This document shows, in pieces, positions 16,561 through 25,179 of a DNA stretch of 64,000 nt (the first letter of the stretch is position 1; every line of letters begins with the position of its first letter). The position numbers and the translations under genes are program-made. Location: the NCBI GenBank assembly GCA_017430365.1, contig JAFRNC010000006.1:248001-312000 (forward strand). The letters run 5' to 3'. This DNA comes from Bacteroidales bacterium. GTDB taxonomy: Bacteria; Bacteroidota; Bacteroidia; Bacteroidales; UBA932. Below the pieces are notes generated by a model that saw only the letters and a program-made list of their open reading frames with translations, ran no database searches and was not told where the DNA came from.

Positions 16561-18166
16561 TGCCGCAAATATCGGTTACCGTCACATTGATTTCGTGTTT
16601 CCCGCGTTTCAGGCGGTTCTCCTTCAGTTCAAGGGAGATGACATCGCCCTTGAGCATCGAGAGATACCATTTCCCGTCAATCTCGACGCGGGCGGAAGCG
16701 ACTCCGGAAGCGTCGTCGGCCACACGTATCCGGATCGTGCTGCCACTTACGATTTCCCCTTTGTTCCCGAGAAATGTCATTGTCGGAGGAACCGTATCTA
16801 CCGCCACGCAATAGGTTCCGAATCCGACCTGGACGCCGGAACTCGCGAGCGTCTTTCCGTACCTGGCCATATAAGCCTTCTCCTCAAGGCCTTCCGGGAT
16901 ATCGGCCTCTATTTCAAGTTCCCCTGACATTTGCAGAGGGATGTCGGGCGAACCGATTTCCCAGACGTCGGAAACGATTCCGCGCGAAGGGTCAGGTCCC
17001 GCCACCTTCCTCCAGGTGAAATTGATATTGTTGTAGAGCGCCCCGGCGGGCAGGAAATAAGCCATCGACCCGTCGGTGACGCCGTTCTGGGTGAACCATA
17101 TCCAGGGAGAGGATGAGACTGTGGTGTCACGTTCCGGAGGCCTGATTCCGTCATCACGGCGCACCCTGTAGCGCAGGACCGCCCTGTTGCCATGCTCGTC
17201 CACCGCTTCAAGGCGAAGGGAATGCACGCCATCGTCGTCCAGTACTATAACGCCGTCGTTATGGCATTCGATCCTGTCCAGGAGAAGATTGTTCGGATCC
17301 ACCCGGCTCTTGACCATGTCGCGTCCGCCGCTGCGGCTCTCGCCGAACTCGATCAGCGATTTGATATATCGTCCCCTGGCGGATGGCATGTCGCCAACCT
17401 TGAAAGAAAAAAGAAGCGTATCGTCGAGCAGGACGCGATATTCCTCCACGGCAAGTTTCGATGCTGTACCCTCCTGCCGGTCGGTGACATCCATCGCCAC
17501 ATAACTGCGGTGCGGCAGGCGGACGGTATCCCTTACCGACGAAGGATTCCTGAAGTTGTGGATCCGCCAGCTGCCCTCCACGGGATCTTCGCTCAGCCCG
17601 TAGAAACACACCCTGTGGAAAAACGGGGTGCTCTTGTCAACGGGTTTATATACTCCATGCGAGATGCTGTTCATTGATACATCGCTCTCTGTGTCCCGTA
17701 TCTCAAGATGCAGGTGAGGTCCGAACGACGAGCCGGTATTTCCCACCCTGCCTATCACATCCCCCTGTCTGACGGGAAAATCGTCCGGTCCGAAAAGGAG
17801 ATTGACATTGAAACTCTCATTTGCATACTGCTCCTCCTCCACCAGGCGGGCAATCGCTTCGGTGAAGCCCTGCATATGTCCGTAAACAGAGGTGGTTCCG
17901 TCCGGGTGGGTCACATATATTCCGTTGCCGTATCCCCAGGGAGAGACTGTCACCCGGGATATGTATCCGCTCTTTATCGCATGGATGGGATCGCCCTGCT
18001 TCCCGCCTACGCTCCAGTCAAGTCCGCTGTGGAAATGGTCGTGACGGAGTTCGCCGTAAGTCCCGGAAAAAGACATGGGCACGTCGAGCGGCCTTATGGC
18101 CCGCTCCTGTGCCCACGTGCAAATGCCCATGACAATTGCGACAGCCAGTGCCGTAAACCTCTTCAT
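16526..18166 (-). CDS. Secreted M23 family metallopeptidase (LytM-type)
   Basis: A 546-aa protein with an N-terminal signal peptide ([19 protein letters not shown]). An M23 domain follows directly, with zinc motifs FHSGLD and [10 protein letters not shown]. The remaining two thirds is beta-rich with no catalytic motif, possibly Ig-like repeats. M23 enzymes cut peptide cross-links in peptidoglycan. The start overlaps the dnaJ stop by 4 bp (ATGA) and the end overlaps anmK by 35 bp, so it is translationally tied to both. Confidence 0.9.
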   Translation of the reverse strand: MKRFTALAVAIVMGICTWAQERAIRPLDVPMSFSGTYGELRHDHFHSGLDWSVGGKQGDPIHAIKSGYISRVTVSPWGYGNGIYVTHPDGTTSVYGHMQGFTEAIARLVEEEQYANESFNVNLLFGPDDFPVRQGDVIGRVGNTGSSFGPHLHLEIRDTESDVSMNSISHGVYKPVDKSTPFFHRVCFYGLSEDPVEGSWRIHNFRNPSSVRDTVRLPHRSYVAMDVTDRQEGTASKLAVEEYRVLLDDTLLFSFKVGDMPSARGRYIKSLIEFGESRSGGRDMVKSRVDPNNLLLDRIECHNDGVIVLDDDGVHSLRLEAVDEHGNRAVLRYRVRRDDGIRPPERDTTVSSSPWIWFTQNGVTDGSMAYFLPAGALYNNINFTWRKVAGPDPSRGIVSDVWEIGSPDIPLQMSGELEIEADIPEGLEEKAYMARYGKTLASSGVQVGFGTYCVAVDTVPPTMTFLGNKGEIVSGSTIRIRVADDASGVASARVEIDGKWYLSMLKGDVISLELKENRLKRGKHEINVTVTDICGNEASETRTFSY

Positions 18167-19284
18167 GACTTCGGAGTGAACGTGGATGAATTGCGCCAGC
18201 CTTCCACTATCTCCTTCTCCTTCCTGTCGAGGCGCTTGGGAACATATACCTGTACGTAGATAAGGTAGTCGCCGCAGCCGTAACCATTGACTTCAGGAAT
18301 GCCCTTACCCCTGAGTTTCAGTATCTTGCCAGGCTGGGTGCCGGGATCCACCTTGATTTTCAGCTTGCTGTCGATGTAGGGTATCTCTACTGAACAGCCC
18401 AGAATCGCATCGGGGATGGAAAGGTTGAGCGTATAGACGAGGTCGTTCCCGTCACGCTGCAGACCTCCCTCCTTCTGGGGCTCCTCCTCTATGAGCACCA
18501 GCAGGTTTCCGGCAACACCTCCGTCGGGGGCGGCATTGCCCTTGCCCTGTATGGTGAGCTGCATACCTTCCTGGACTCCGGCCGGAATCTTGAAGGTGAT
18601 TTCCTCGGCGTTCTTCACCAGCCCGGTCCCGCTGCATTTGCGACAGGGATTGGTGATCTTCGTTCCCTTGCCTCCGCAATAGGGGCAGGGCGACGAAGTC
18701 TGCATCTGCCCGATGAAAGTGTTGGCGATCTTGGTCACCACGCCTGTACCATGGCAATGGTCGCAGGTCTTGATGTCCGCTTCTGAGACAGCCCCCTTCC
18801 CGTGGCAGTCGGGGCACGTGACCATCTTGTTGATCTTCACGGTCTTCTCAACGCCTTTGACTATATCGGCAAGGCCCAGTTTCACCTTGATACGGATATC
18901 GCTGCCTCGGGCTACGCGGCGGCCGCCGCTCCTGGAATTTCCGCCGAAACCGCCGAAACCGCCGAAGCCGCCGCCGAATGCGCCACCGAATATGTCGCCG
19001 AACTGCGAGAAGATGTCCTCCATCGAGAATCCCCCGCCGCTGAAACCGCCCTGGCCTGCCATTCCGGCATGGCCGAACTGGTCGTAACGGGCCTTTTTCT
19101 GGGGATCGCTCAATACATCGTAGGCCTCGGCAGCCTCCTTGAATTTCTCCTCGGCTTCCTTGTCGCCCGGATTCTTGTCAGGATGGTACTGGATCGCCTT
19201 CTTGCGATAAGCTTTCTTTATCTCCTCCGCGCTGGCATTCTTGTCAACGCCGAGTACTTCGTAATAATCCCTTTTTTCTGCCAT
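18163..19284 (-). CDS. dnaJ: Chaperone protein DnaJ
   Basis: DnaJ is the Hsp40 co-chaperone that stimulates DnaK ATPase. The 373-aa protein has the J domain with YHPDKNPG, a long Gly/Phe-rich linker, and four CxxCxGxG zinc repeats ([32 protein letters not shown]), followed by the substrate-binding C-terminal domains. All type I features are present. It lies 12 bp after grpE. dnaK itself is about 11 kb away at 30553. Confidence 0.97.
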   Translation of the reverse strand: MAEKRDYYEVLGVDKNASAEEIKKAYRKKAIQYHPDKNPGDKEAEEKFKEAAEAYDVLSDPQKKARYDQFGHAGMAGQGGFSGGGFSMEDIFSQFGDIFGGAFGGGFGGFGGFGGNSRSGGRRVARGSDIRIKVKLGLADIVKGVEKTVKINKMVTCPDCHGKGAVSEADIKTCDHCHGTGVVTKIANTFIGQMQTSSPCPYCGGKGTKITNPCRKCSGTGLVKNAEEITFKIPAGVQEGMQLTIQGKGNAAPDGGVAGNLLVLIEEEPQKEGGLQRDGNDLVYTLNLSIPDAILGCSVEIPYIDSKLKIKVDPGTQPGKILKLRGKGIPEVNGYGCGDYLIYVQVYVPKRLDRKEKEIVEGWRNSSTFTPKS

Positions 19285-19296
19285 AGATTATCCTCC

Positions 19297-19917
19297 TCAG
19301 ATTCCGACCACCACCTTCGAGTAGCGGATGACATTGCCGTTAAGGGTATAGCCCTCCTGGGTGACGTCGATCACCTTGTTCTTCTTTTCAGGATCTTCCA
19401 CCGGGAACCGTGCCACTGCCTCGTGATAGTCGGTGTCGAACTCCGCTCCCATCGCCTCGATCCTTTCCACTCCCTTCTGCTTCAGATAGCCGGTGAGTTT
19501 GTTGTAAATCAGTTCCGTTCCCTCCACCGCAGCCGCGGCGGCATCTGATTCGCGCAGCACCTGCATGGCTCTCTGGCAGTCGTCCAGTACGGGCAGGAAA
19601 CCTGAAAGGATATCCTTTCCGGCATTGTCGATAAGTTCGAGGCGCTCCTTGGCGGTGCGGCGGCGGTAATTGTCCCACTCTGCCTGAAGACGGATATACT
19701 GGTCCCTGGCATCGGCCACGGCCTCCTTGAGGCGTTCCGTCTCTTCGGTCATCTTCTTTATTTTCTCCTCCTGCTCCCTTATCTTCTCTGCCTGTTCGGC
19801 TATCTTGCGTTTCTTGCGGTCCCTTTCCTTCTCTTCAGGATGGGGATTCACGGGGCTTTCCTCCGGGGCCGGAGTTTGATTTTCAATATTATCTGTTTTT
19901 TCTTTTTCCATATCCAT
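19297..19917 (-). CDS. grpE: Nucleotide exchange factor GrpE
   Basis: GrpE releases ADP from DnaK. The protein is about 206 aa with a long charged coiled coil (EQAEKIREQEEKIKKM) and the C-terminal beta domain (GYTLNGNVIRYSKVVVG). The start is placed at MDMEKEK (19917). An alternative ATG at 19941 lies inside the likely -7 element TATCTTTG (19946-19939), so the transcript should begin downstream of it. First gene of the operon running through dnaJ. Confidence 0.93.
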   Translation of the reverse strand: MDMEKEKTDNIENQTPAPEESPVNPHPEEKERDRKKRKIAEQAEKIREQEEKIKKMTEETERLKEAVADARDQYIRLQAEWDNYRRRTAKERLELIDNAGKDILSGFLPVLDDCQRAMQVLRESDAAAAAVEGTELIYNKLTGYLKQKGVERIEAMGAEFDTDYHEAVARFPVEDPEKKNKVIDVTQEGYTLNGNVIRYSKVVVGI

Positions 19918-19938
19918 AATGCTTTCTTTTTCCGGACA

Positions 19939-19946
19939 CAAAGATA
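19939..19946 (-). promoter_or_regulatory. -7 element of the grpE-dnaJ operon
   Basis: The minus strand reads TATCTTTG, an exact TAnnTTTG match, about 21 nt before the chosen grpE start. The -33 region is TTTC rather than TTG at the expected spacing. Confidence 0.5.
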
Positions 19947-19981
19947 ATCAAAATACCTGCCACCGTGAAAAGATGGACAAA

Positions 19982-20014
19982 TTGGCAGGAAAGCCAAAGA
20001 TTTGTCTATATTTG
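19982..20014 (+). promoter_or_regulatory. Promoter of the EamA transporter gene
   Basis: TTG at 19982-19984 and TATATTTG at 20007-20014 are separated by 22 bp, slightly long. The ATG at 20022 follows after 7 nt, so little or no leader is expected. Confidence 0.5.
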
Positions 20015-20021
20015 CGACTCC

Positions 20022-20954
20022 ATGGCACGTACACGTTTCTTCTATCATCTCCTTGCCCTGGCCGTTGTAGCGGTATGGGGTGTCACGTTCGTCAGTACGA
20101 AAGTGCTGATCGGGGCCGGCCTCCGGCCGGCGGAGATTTTTGCCATACGCTTCATACTGGCCTATGCAGGTATCTGGTGCCTGGCCATCCCGCGTCGCGG
20201 AAGGCAGCCCCTCTGGAGCCGGAGCTTCGCGGACGAATTGGTTTTCATCTTTCTCGGGATCACCGGCGGATCGTTCTATTTCCTGACAGAGAACACGGCA
20301 CTGGCATACACCCAGGCCACGAATGTGGCATTCCTGGTCTGCAGCACTCCGGTTCTGACGGCTCTCTTCACCCTGTTGTTCCGCAGATTGTTCCATGGCA
20401 GGTTCGCACAGGGACTCGAACCCGTACATGTGGGGTTTCCCCTGATCGGCGGCACCATCCTCGCCCTGACCGGGATGGCCCTGGTAATCTTCGACGGTTC
20501 CAGGTTCGAGTTCTCGCTGGAGGGTGATCTCCTGGCTGTCGGCGCGGCACTCTGCTGGGCAAGTTACAGTCTCTTCATGGGGCAGATGACCGAAGAGTAC
20601 GGAGCCGTTTTCGCCACCCGCAAGGTCTTCTTCTACGGACTGCTGACCATCATCCCCTTCCTGCTGCATTCAGATACGGTTTTCGACATGAGCGTCCTGG
20701 CCCGTCCGTCCGTGTGGGGAAACCTGCTTTTCCTTGGACTGGTGGCATCACTTGCCTGTTTCATCGTATGGAATCTGGTTATGGCCCGCCTGGGAAATGT
20801 CACCTGCACCAATTATGTCTATCTCAATCCGGTCTTCACACTGATAACGGCCGCCCTGTTCCTGGGGGAGAGGCTGACTCTTACGGCAGCTATAGGCTCC
20901 ACGGCCATCCTGCTTGGCGTCATACTCGCAGGCAGGAGGAAAAGTGCGAAATAA
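20022..20954 (+). CDS. EamA/DMT family inner-membrane transporter
   Basis: This is a drug/metabolite transporter-type permease of about 310 aa. It has roughly ten hydrophobic segments in two EamA repeats, starting with LALAVVAVWGVTFVSTKVLI and ending in an Arg/Lys-rich tail, as expected for the fold. The start at MARTRF (20022) is preferred over the ATG at 19965 because the promoter lies between them. The substrate cannot be inferred. It is divergent from grpE and followed by a tRNA gene. Confidence 0.88.
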   Translation: MARTRFFYHLLALAVVAVWGVTFVSTKVLIGAGLRPAEIFAIRFILAYAGIWCLAIPRRGRQPLWSRSFADELVFIFLGITGGSFYFLTENTALAYTQATNVAFLVCSTPVLTALFTLLFRRLFHGRFAQGLEPVHVGFPLIGGTILALTGMALVIFDGSRFEFSLEGDLLAVGAALCWASYSLFMGQMTEEYGAVFATRKVFFYGLLTIIPFLLHSDTVFDMSVLARPSVWGNLLFLGLVASLACFIVWNLVMARLGNVTCTNYVYLNPVFTLITAALFLGERLTLTAAIGSTAILLGVILAGRRKSAK

Positions 20955-20955
20955 T

Positions 20956-20986
20956 TTGGAACATTGAAGACTTTGACTTACATTTG
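20956..20986 (+). promoter_or_regulatory. Promoter of tRNA-Glu
   Basis: TTG (20956-20958), exactly 20 bp, then TACATTTG (20979-20986) is a full match to the Bacteroidetes housekeeping promoter. The mature tRNA begins 16 nt further on. Confidence 0.75.
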
Positions 20987-21002
20987 CAGTCCAATTCGGG
21001 AC

Positions 21003-21075
21003 GGCGCTATCGAATAAGGGTTTAGTTCGCGGCCCTCTCAAGGCTGAAATCCGGGTTCGAATCCCGGTAGCGCTA
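21003..21075 (+). tRNA. tRNA-Glu (anticodon CTC)
   Basis: The cloverleaf folds as a 7-bp acceptor GGCGCTA/TAGCGCT (first pair G-U), a D stem GAAT/GTTC, an anticodon stem CGGCC/GGCTG with loop CTCTCAA (anticodon CTC), a 4-nt variable loop, and T stem CCGGG/CCCGG with loop TTCGAAT. The discriminator is A and CCA is not encoded. It reads GAG. Confidence 0.88.
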
Positions 21076-21079
21076 CAAG

Positions 21080-21105
21080 GAGCACGTTTGACGTGCTCTT
21101 TTTTT
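21080..21105 (+). terminator. Rho-independent terminator after tRNA-Glu
   Basis: GAGCACG-TTTGA-CGTGCTC (7-bp stem) is followed directly by seven T. It begins 4 nt after the tRNA and ends at the stop of nadD on the opposite strand. Confidence 0.9.
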
Positions 21106-21673
21106 ATTTGTTCCCCCCGATCCTGTTCCTGATCTCCGTGGAGGAAATCGGATTCTGCGGCGCTTCCGCGAAAAGGGTGACGCCCTTGCAGGCGCCGCCG
21201 GAGTTCAGGCGGCTGACGATCGGAGCGGCATCGGTTCCCGGGCGGGGATAGACCCAGACCTCGAAGTCACGTAGGATCTCGTCACCCTTGCGCCAGCGCT
21301 CCAGTGTCGCGATATTGTCTCCTCCCATGACCAGTACGAATTCCTTTCCGGGTTCCTGCTCCTGCAGGAAGCGGAGGGTATCGATAGTATACCACGGCTC
21401 GGGGAGATGGAATTCCACGTCCGAGACCGTCACCGCCAGACCGGAGTCCGAAATGGCTTCCCTCGCATCGGCCAGGCGCTTTCCGGCATTGTCCACCAGC
21501 CCCTGTCCCTTCTTGAAAGGGCTCTGGGGCGAGACAACCAGCCTGACTTCCGAAGCGTCGGTCTTTTCAAGCAGATAGCGCAGGATTGCCAGATGGCCCT
21601 CGTGTATCGGGTTGAAAGACCCGAACAGAAGGGCCACCTTATCTCTTCTTTTCCTGCGAATGCGGAAACACAT
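21104..21673 (-). CDS. nadD: Nicotinate-nucleotide adenylyltransferase NadD
   Basis: NadD adenylylates nicotinate mononucleotide to deamido-NAD. The 189-aa protein has the nucleotidyltransferase motif GSFNPIHEGHL and the C-terminal SSTEIR. Length is normal. It starts 15 bp after gmk. It would use the NaMN made by the PncB-PncA fusion at 45906. Confidence 0.94.
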   Translation of the reverse strand: MCFRIRRKRRDKVALLFGSFNPIHEGHLAILRYLLEKTDASEVRLVVSPQSPFKKGQGLVDNAGKRLADAREAISDSGLAVTVSDVEFHLPEPWYTIDTLRFLQEQEPGKEFVLVMGGDNIATLERWRKGDEILRDFEVWVYPRPGTDAAPIVSRLNSGGACKGVTLFAEAPQNPISSTEIRNRIGGNK

Positions 21674-21688
21674 CGTGTCGTGGGTCTT

Positions 21689-22252
21689 TCAGGAATTGAC
21701 GAATGCTCCCACCACACGGTCGGCATCCGCCAGACAGACGGAGAGATCGTCGTTCAGCAGGATATAGTCGAACTTGGGCTGGTACATCATCTCGATCCTG
21801 GCCTTGCGCACGCGCTCCTCGATGAACTCTTGGGAATCGGTGCCCCTCTTCTCGAGCCTGCGGCGTATCTCCTTGATTGAAGGAGCCTTGACGAAGATGG
21901 AAAGAGCGTCTTTCCCGAAATATTTCTTCAGGTTCACCCCTCCCTTGACATCGACATCGAAAAGGATGACCTTGCCGTCCCCCCATATACGTTCGACCTC
22001 TGATTTGAGGGTTCCGTAGTAAACCCCCTTGTACACCTGCTCGTGCTCCACGAAAGCATCCGCCTCGATGCGGCGGCGGAATTCCTCTTCAGTTATGAAA
22101 TAATAGGCTTCGCCGTCCTTTTCCGTGCCGCGCGGAGCGCGGGTCGTGGCGGAAACCGAAAAGGCGAAACAATCGAACGATTCCAGAAGATGGTTGACTA
22201 CGGTCGTCTTTCCAGATCCGGAAGGCGCCGAGACGATGACAACTTTTCCCAT
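21689..22252 (-). CDS. gmk: Guanylate kinase
   Basis: Guanylate kinase phosphorylates GMP to GDP. The 187-aa product has the P-loop APSGSGKTT, the GMP-binding region (SVSATTRAPRGTEKDGEAYYF) and a family-typical length. A TAAATTTG -7 element (22285-22278, minus) lies upstream. It is co-directional with nadD, 15 bp apart, and divergent from the aldolase. Confidence 0.96.
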   Translation of the reverse strand: MGKVVIVSAPSGSGKTTVVNHLLESFDCFAFSVSATTRAPRGTEKDGEAYYFITEEEFRRRIEADAFVEHEQVYKGVYYGTLKSEVERIWGDGKVILFDVDVKGGVNLKKYFGKDALSIFVKAPSIKEIRRRLEKRGTDSQEFIEERVRKARIEMMYQPKFDYILLNDDLSVCLADADRVVGAFVNS

Positions 22253-22277
22253 TGATTTTTTTCGAATTTGCAGTTAG

Positions 22278-22314
22278 CAAATTTAACCATTATTGCTGAA
22301 TTTCCCTATATTTG
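22278..22314. promoter_or_regulatory. Divergent -7 elements for gmk (minus) and fructose-bisphosphate aldolase (plus)
   Basis: TAAATTTG on the minus strand (22285-22278) serves gmk and TATATTTG on the plus strand (22307-22314) serves fba. Neither has a TTG at the ideal distance. The plus element lies upstream of ATG 22369 and downstream of most alternative starts, supporting that start. Confidence 0.5.
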
Positions 22315-22368
22315 CGGACGAAAAGATTTTTTCATTTCCGCCAGATAGTTATTTTTAATTTCGATACT

Positions 22369-23367
22369 ATGGTTTCTTACAAAGATTTGGGCCTTGTCAA
22401 CACCAAAGAGATGTTCGCCAAGGCAGTCAAAGGCGGTTACGCAATCCCCGCATTCAACTTCAACAACATGGAACAGCTGCAGGCCATCATCAAGGCCGCC
22501 GCTGAGACGAAATCGCCTGTCATCCTCCAGGTCTCCAAGGGCGCCCGCAACTATGCCAACCAGACCCTTCTCCGCTACATGGCTGAAGGCGCCGTACAGT
22601 ACGCAAAGGAACTCGGCTGGCGCCGTCCCCAGATCGTGCTGCACCTCGACCACGGCGACAGCTACGAAGTCTGCAAGAGCTGCGTACAGACCGGTTTCTC
22701 TTCCGTGATGATAGACGGCAGCGCACTCCCCTACGACGAGAATGTCGCCCTCACCAAGAAGGTTGTCCGCTATGCACACCGCTATGGCGTGACCGTAGAG
22801 GCCGAACTCGGCGTCCTCTCCGGAGTGGAAGACGAAGTGGCCGCTGAAGAATCGCACTATACCAAGCCCGAAGAGGTGATCGATTTCGTAACCAAGACCG
22901 GTTGCGACTCCCTCGCCATCTCCATCGGAACTTCGCACGGCGCTTACAAGTTCAAACCCGAACAGTGCACCCGCGATCCCAAGACCGGCAAGCTCGTCCC
23001 GCCGCCGCTCGCATTCGACGTCCTCAAGCAGATCGAGAAGAAGCTCCCCGGCTTCCCCATCGTTCTCCACGGCTCTTCTTCCGTGCCTCAGGAATATGTC
23101 GATATCATCAACACCCACGGCGGAAAACTCCCCGATGCTGTCGGCATCCCCGAGGAGCAGCTCCGCAAGGCGTCCAAGAGCGCTGTCTGCAAGATCAACA
23201 TCGACTCCGACTCCCGTCTGGCGATGACCGCCGCCATCCGCAAGGTCTTCGTCGACAAACCCGGTGAATTCGACCCCCGCAAGTACCTGGGCCCCGCCCG
23301 CGACGAGATGGTCAAGCTCTACAAGCACAAGATCATCAATGTCCTCGGCTCGAACGGCAAGGCATAA
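22369..23367 (+). CDS. fba: Class II fructose-bisphosphate aldolase
   Basis: This is the zinc-dependent glycolytic aldolase. The protein is about 332 aa and starts MVSYKDLGLVNTKEMF. It carries HLDHGDSYE (metal ligands), the EAELG stretch and SIGTSHGAYKF typical of class II enzymes of this long type. The start at 22369 fits the family N-terminus and the promoter; an upstream in-frame ATG at 22312 would fall inside the -7 element. A strong terminator follows. Confidence 0.96.
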   Translation: MVSYKDLGLVNTKEMFAKAVKGGYAIPAFNFNNMEQLQAIIKAAAETKSPVILQVSKGARNYANQTLLRYMAEGAVQYAKELGWRRPQIVLHLDHGDSYEVCKSCVQTGFSSVMIDGSALPYDENVALTKKVVRYAHRYGVTVEAELGVLSGVEDEVAAEESHYTKPEEVIDFVTKTGCDSLAISIGTSHGAYKFKPEQCTRDPKTGKLVPPPLAFDVLKQIEKKLPGFPIVLHGSSSVPQEYVDIINTHGGKLPDAVGIPEEQLRKASKSAVCKINIDSDSRLAMTAAIRKVFVDKPGEFDPRKYLGPARDEMVKLYKHKIINVLGSNGKA

Positions 23368-23383
23368 ACGCTAAGACAATCAA

Positions 23384-23414
23384 TGGAAAAGGCGCCCGGG
23401 AGGCGCCTTTTCCA
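23384..23414 (+). terminator. Terminator after the aldolase gene
   Basis: TGGAAAAGGCGCC (23384-23396) and GGCGCCTTTTCCA (23402-23414) form a perfect 13-bp stem with the 5-nt loop CGGGA. The A- and T-rich ends let it work in both directions. Confidence 0.85.
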
Positions 23415-23436
23415 TTTTCCGGCGCTCCATGGATTC

Positions 23437-23467
23437 TTGCCGGATCAAGCATTTTTTACTACATTTG
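23437..23467 (+). promoter_or_regulatory. Promoter of the GH3 gene
   Basis: TTG (23437-23439), 20 bp, TACATTTG (23460-23467). The ATG at 23473 is 5 nt after the -7 element, so the mRNA should be leaderless or nearly so. Confidence 0.75.
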
Positions 23468-23472
23468 TAAAT

Positions 23473-25179
23473 ATGAGACGGAATATCTTTCTTCTTTTTC
23501 TACTGTTGATGAGCGCTGCCACCGCAATAGCCGCAGATGTCGATTCCCTGCTCGGCAATATGTCCCGGCGTGAAAAGATAGCCCAGATAATATTCGAAGA
23601 AGTCGGCACATATGAAGGGCCGACCGCGACCGACCGGCACCTGAAACTGGTGCGTGAAGGCCTGGGCGGAATCATAGTAATGGACGACATACTTGCTCCC
23701 ACCATGCAGCTTGTCAATGAGTTGCAGAGCCACGCCAGCATCCCCATGTTTGTCTCCATCGACGGAGAGTGGGGCGCCGCGATGCGTTTCTACGAGTTTT
23801 CCGCGTTCCCGAGGGCCATGCAACTGGGTGCGCTTGACGACGAAGCGCTCGTCGAAAAGGCAGGACGCGCAATAGGCGAAGAACTCCGCGACATCAATAT
23901 CCGGGTGAACTTCGCCCCGGTCGCCGACGTAAACAACAACCCGGCCAACCCCGTGATCAATACCCGTTCGTTCGGAGAACGGCCCGAACGTGTCGCAGCC
24001 CTCGCGGCCGCCTATCTGCGTGGAATGCAGGGCGCCGGAGTATGGGGGTCTGCAAAGCACTTCCCCGGCCACGGCGACACCGACGTCGATTCCCACAAGG
24101 GCCTTCCGGTACTCCCCTTCGACCGTTCAAGGCTCGATTCCATCGAACTGAATCCGTTCAGGCGCCTTATCGCCGAAGGCACCGCGATGGTCATGGTCGG
24201 ACACCTGGATGTTCCCGCACTCGACAGCACCGGCACCCCAGCATCGATTTCCCGGCCGATAGTCACCGGGCTCCTGCGGGACGAACTCGGCTATGACGGC
24301 ATAATAATCACCGACGCCCTGGGAATGAAAGGCGTAGCCACCGGCGGCAGCGCCGCGTTGGCTGCATACAAGGCCGGCGCGGACATACTCCTGATGCCGC
24401 AGGACGCCGAAGGGACGATTGACGAACTAGACAAGGCGTTCAAAAACGGGGAACTCGATGAGGCCGGCCTCGACGCCCGTGTCCGCAAGGTCCTGGAACT
24501 GAAACGCCGGTCAGGAATGCTCAGTCCCGGATACTCCCCTTACGTCGACACAACCGCACTGAATGGCATAACCTCCCGTCCCGAAACGGATGAATTGATC
24601 CAGACAATCTGTGACAGGTCGATGACAGTCGTCCAGGGACGGCTCCGCAGACCCATACAGCTACACCGGCACCTGGCATTCAGCAAACGTCCCCGGGTGG
24701 CATATGTAGCTTTCAATGCCGTCACTCCTGAAAGCGGATGTTTCGAAGAAGAAATCGCCCGTCACGGACGCGTCACCCGCTTCGACCTGCCCGCGGACGC
24801 CACTCCCGCACAGATAGACAGCGTAGGCGCCCTTCTCCGCGGATATCGCGACGTGATCGTGGGCATCCACTCCGGTGCGCCGGTTCCCCGCAGCGGCGGT
24901 CCGCAGCGATTCGCCGCCATCGCCCCCGAAAAGTTCGAACGTATCGCCTCATGGGCCGGCAAGCACCGCCTGCACGGATTCTACCTCGGTAACCCTTATG
25001 ACCTGGACAAATTATCCGGTTTTAAGCGTTTCAAAACGTTTATAATCGGTTATTCCGATACCCGGTACAACAATATCGCCGCCGCCAGGGCCATGACGGA
25101 GCGCGGCAGCGCCCGCGGCACGCTTCCGGTCGGCGCAGGAGGACTTCCGGCAGGCTACCACTCCAACAGGATAAGATAA
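23473..25179 (+). CDS. Secreted GH3 family glycosidase, NagZ-like beta-N-acetylhexosaminidase
   Basis: The signal peptide MRRNIFLLFLLLMSAATAIA precedes a GH3 barrel carrying KHFPGHGDTDVDSHKGLP, the Asp/His dyad loop diagnostic of the NagZ branch, and DALGMKG for the nucleophile region. After the barrel a C-terminal alpha/beta domain ends the protein at 568 aa. Larger Bacteroidetes relatives carry an added beta-lactamase-like domain that is absent here. The start is set by promoter and signal peptide. The likely role is release of GlcNAc from muropeptides or glycans in the periplasm. Its TAA overlaps the ATG of the next gene. Confidence 0.9.
   Translation: MRRNIFLLFLLLMSAATAIAADVDSLLGNMSRREKIAQIIFEEVGTYEGPTATDRHLKLVREGLGGIIVMDDILAPTMQLVNELQSHASIPMFVSIDGEWGAAMRFYEFSAFPRAMQLGALDDEALVEKAGRAIGEELRDINIRVNFAPVADVNNNPANPVINTRSFGERPERVAALAAAYLRGMQGAGVWGSAKHFPGHGDTDVDSHKGLPVLPFDRSRLDSIELNPFRRLIAEGTAMVMVGHLDVPALDSTGTPASISRPIVTGLLRDELGYDGIIITDALGMKGVATGGSAALAAYKAGADILLMPQDAEGTIDELDKAFKNGELDEAGLDARVRKVLELKRRSGMLSPGYSPYVDTTALNGITSRPETDELIQTICDRSMTVVQGRLRRPIQLHRHLAFSKRPRVAYVAFNAVTPESGCFEEEIARHGRVTRFDLPADATPAQIDSVGALLRGYRDVIVGIHSGAPVPRSGGPQRFAAIAPEKFERIASWAGKHRLHGFYLGNPYDLDKLSGFKRFKTFIIGYSDTRYNNIAAARAMTERGSARGTLPVGAGGLPAGYHSNRIR

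Noticed and set aside
19918..19941. Upstream ATG start for grpE
   Set aside because: It lies within the -7 element, so it would not be transcribed from that promoter.
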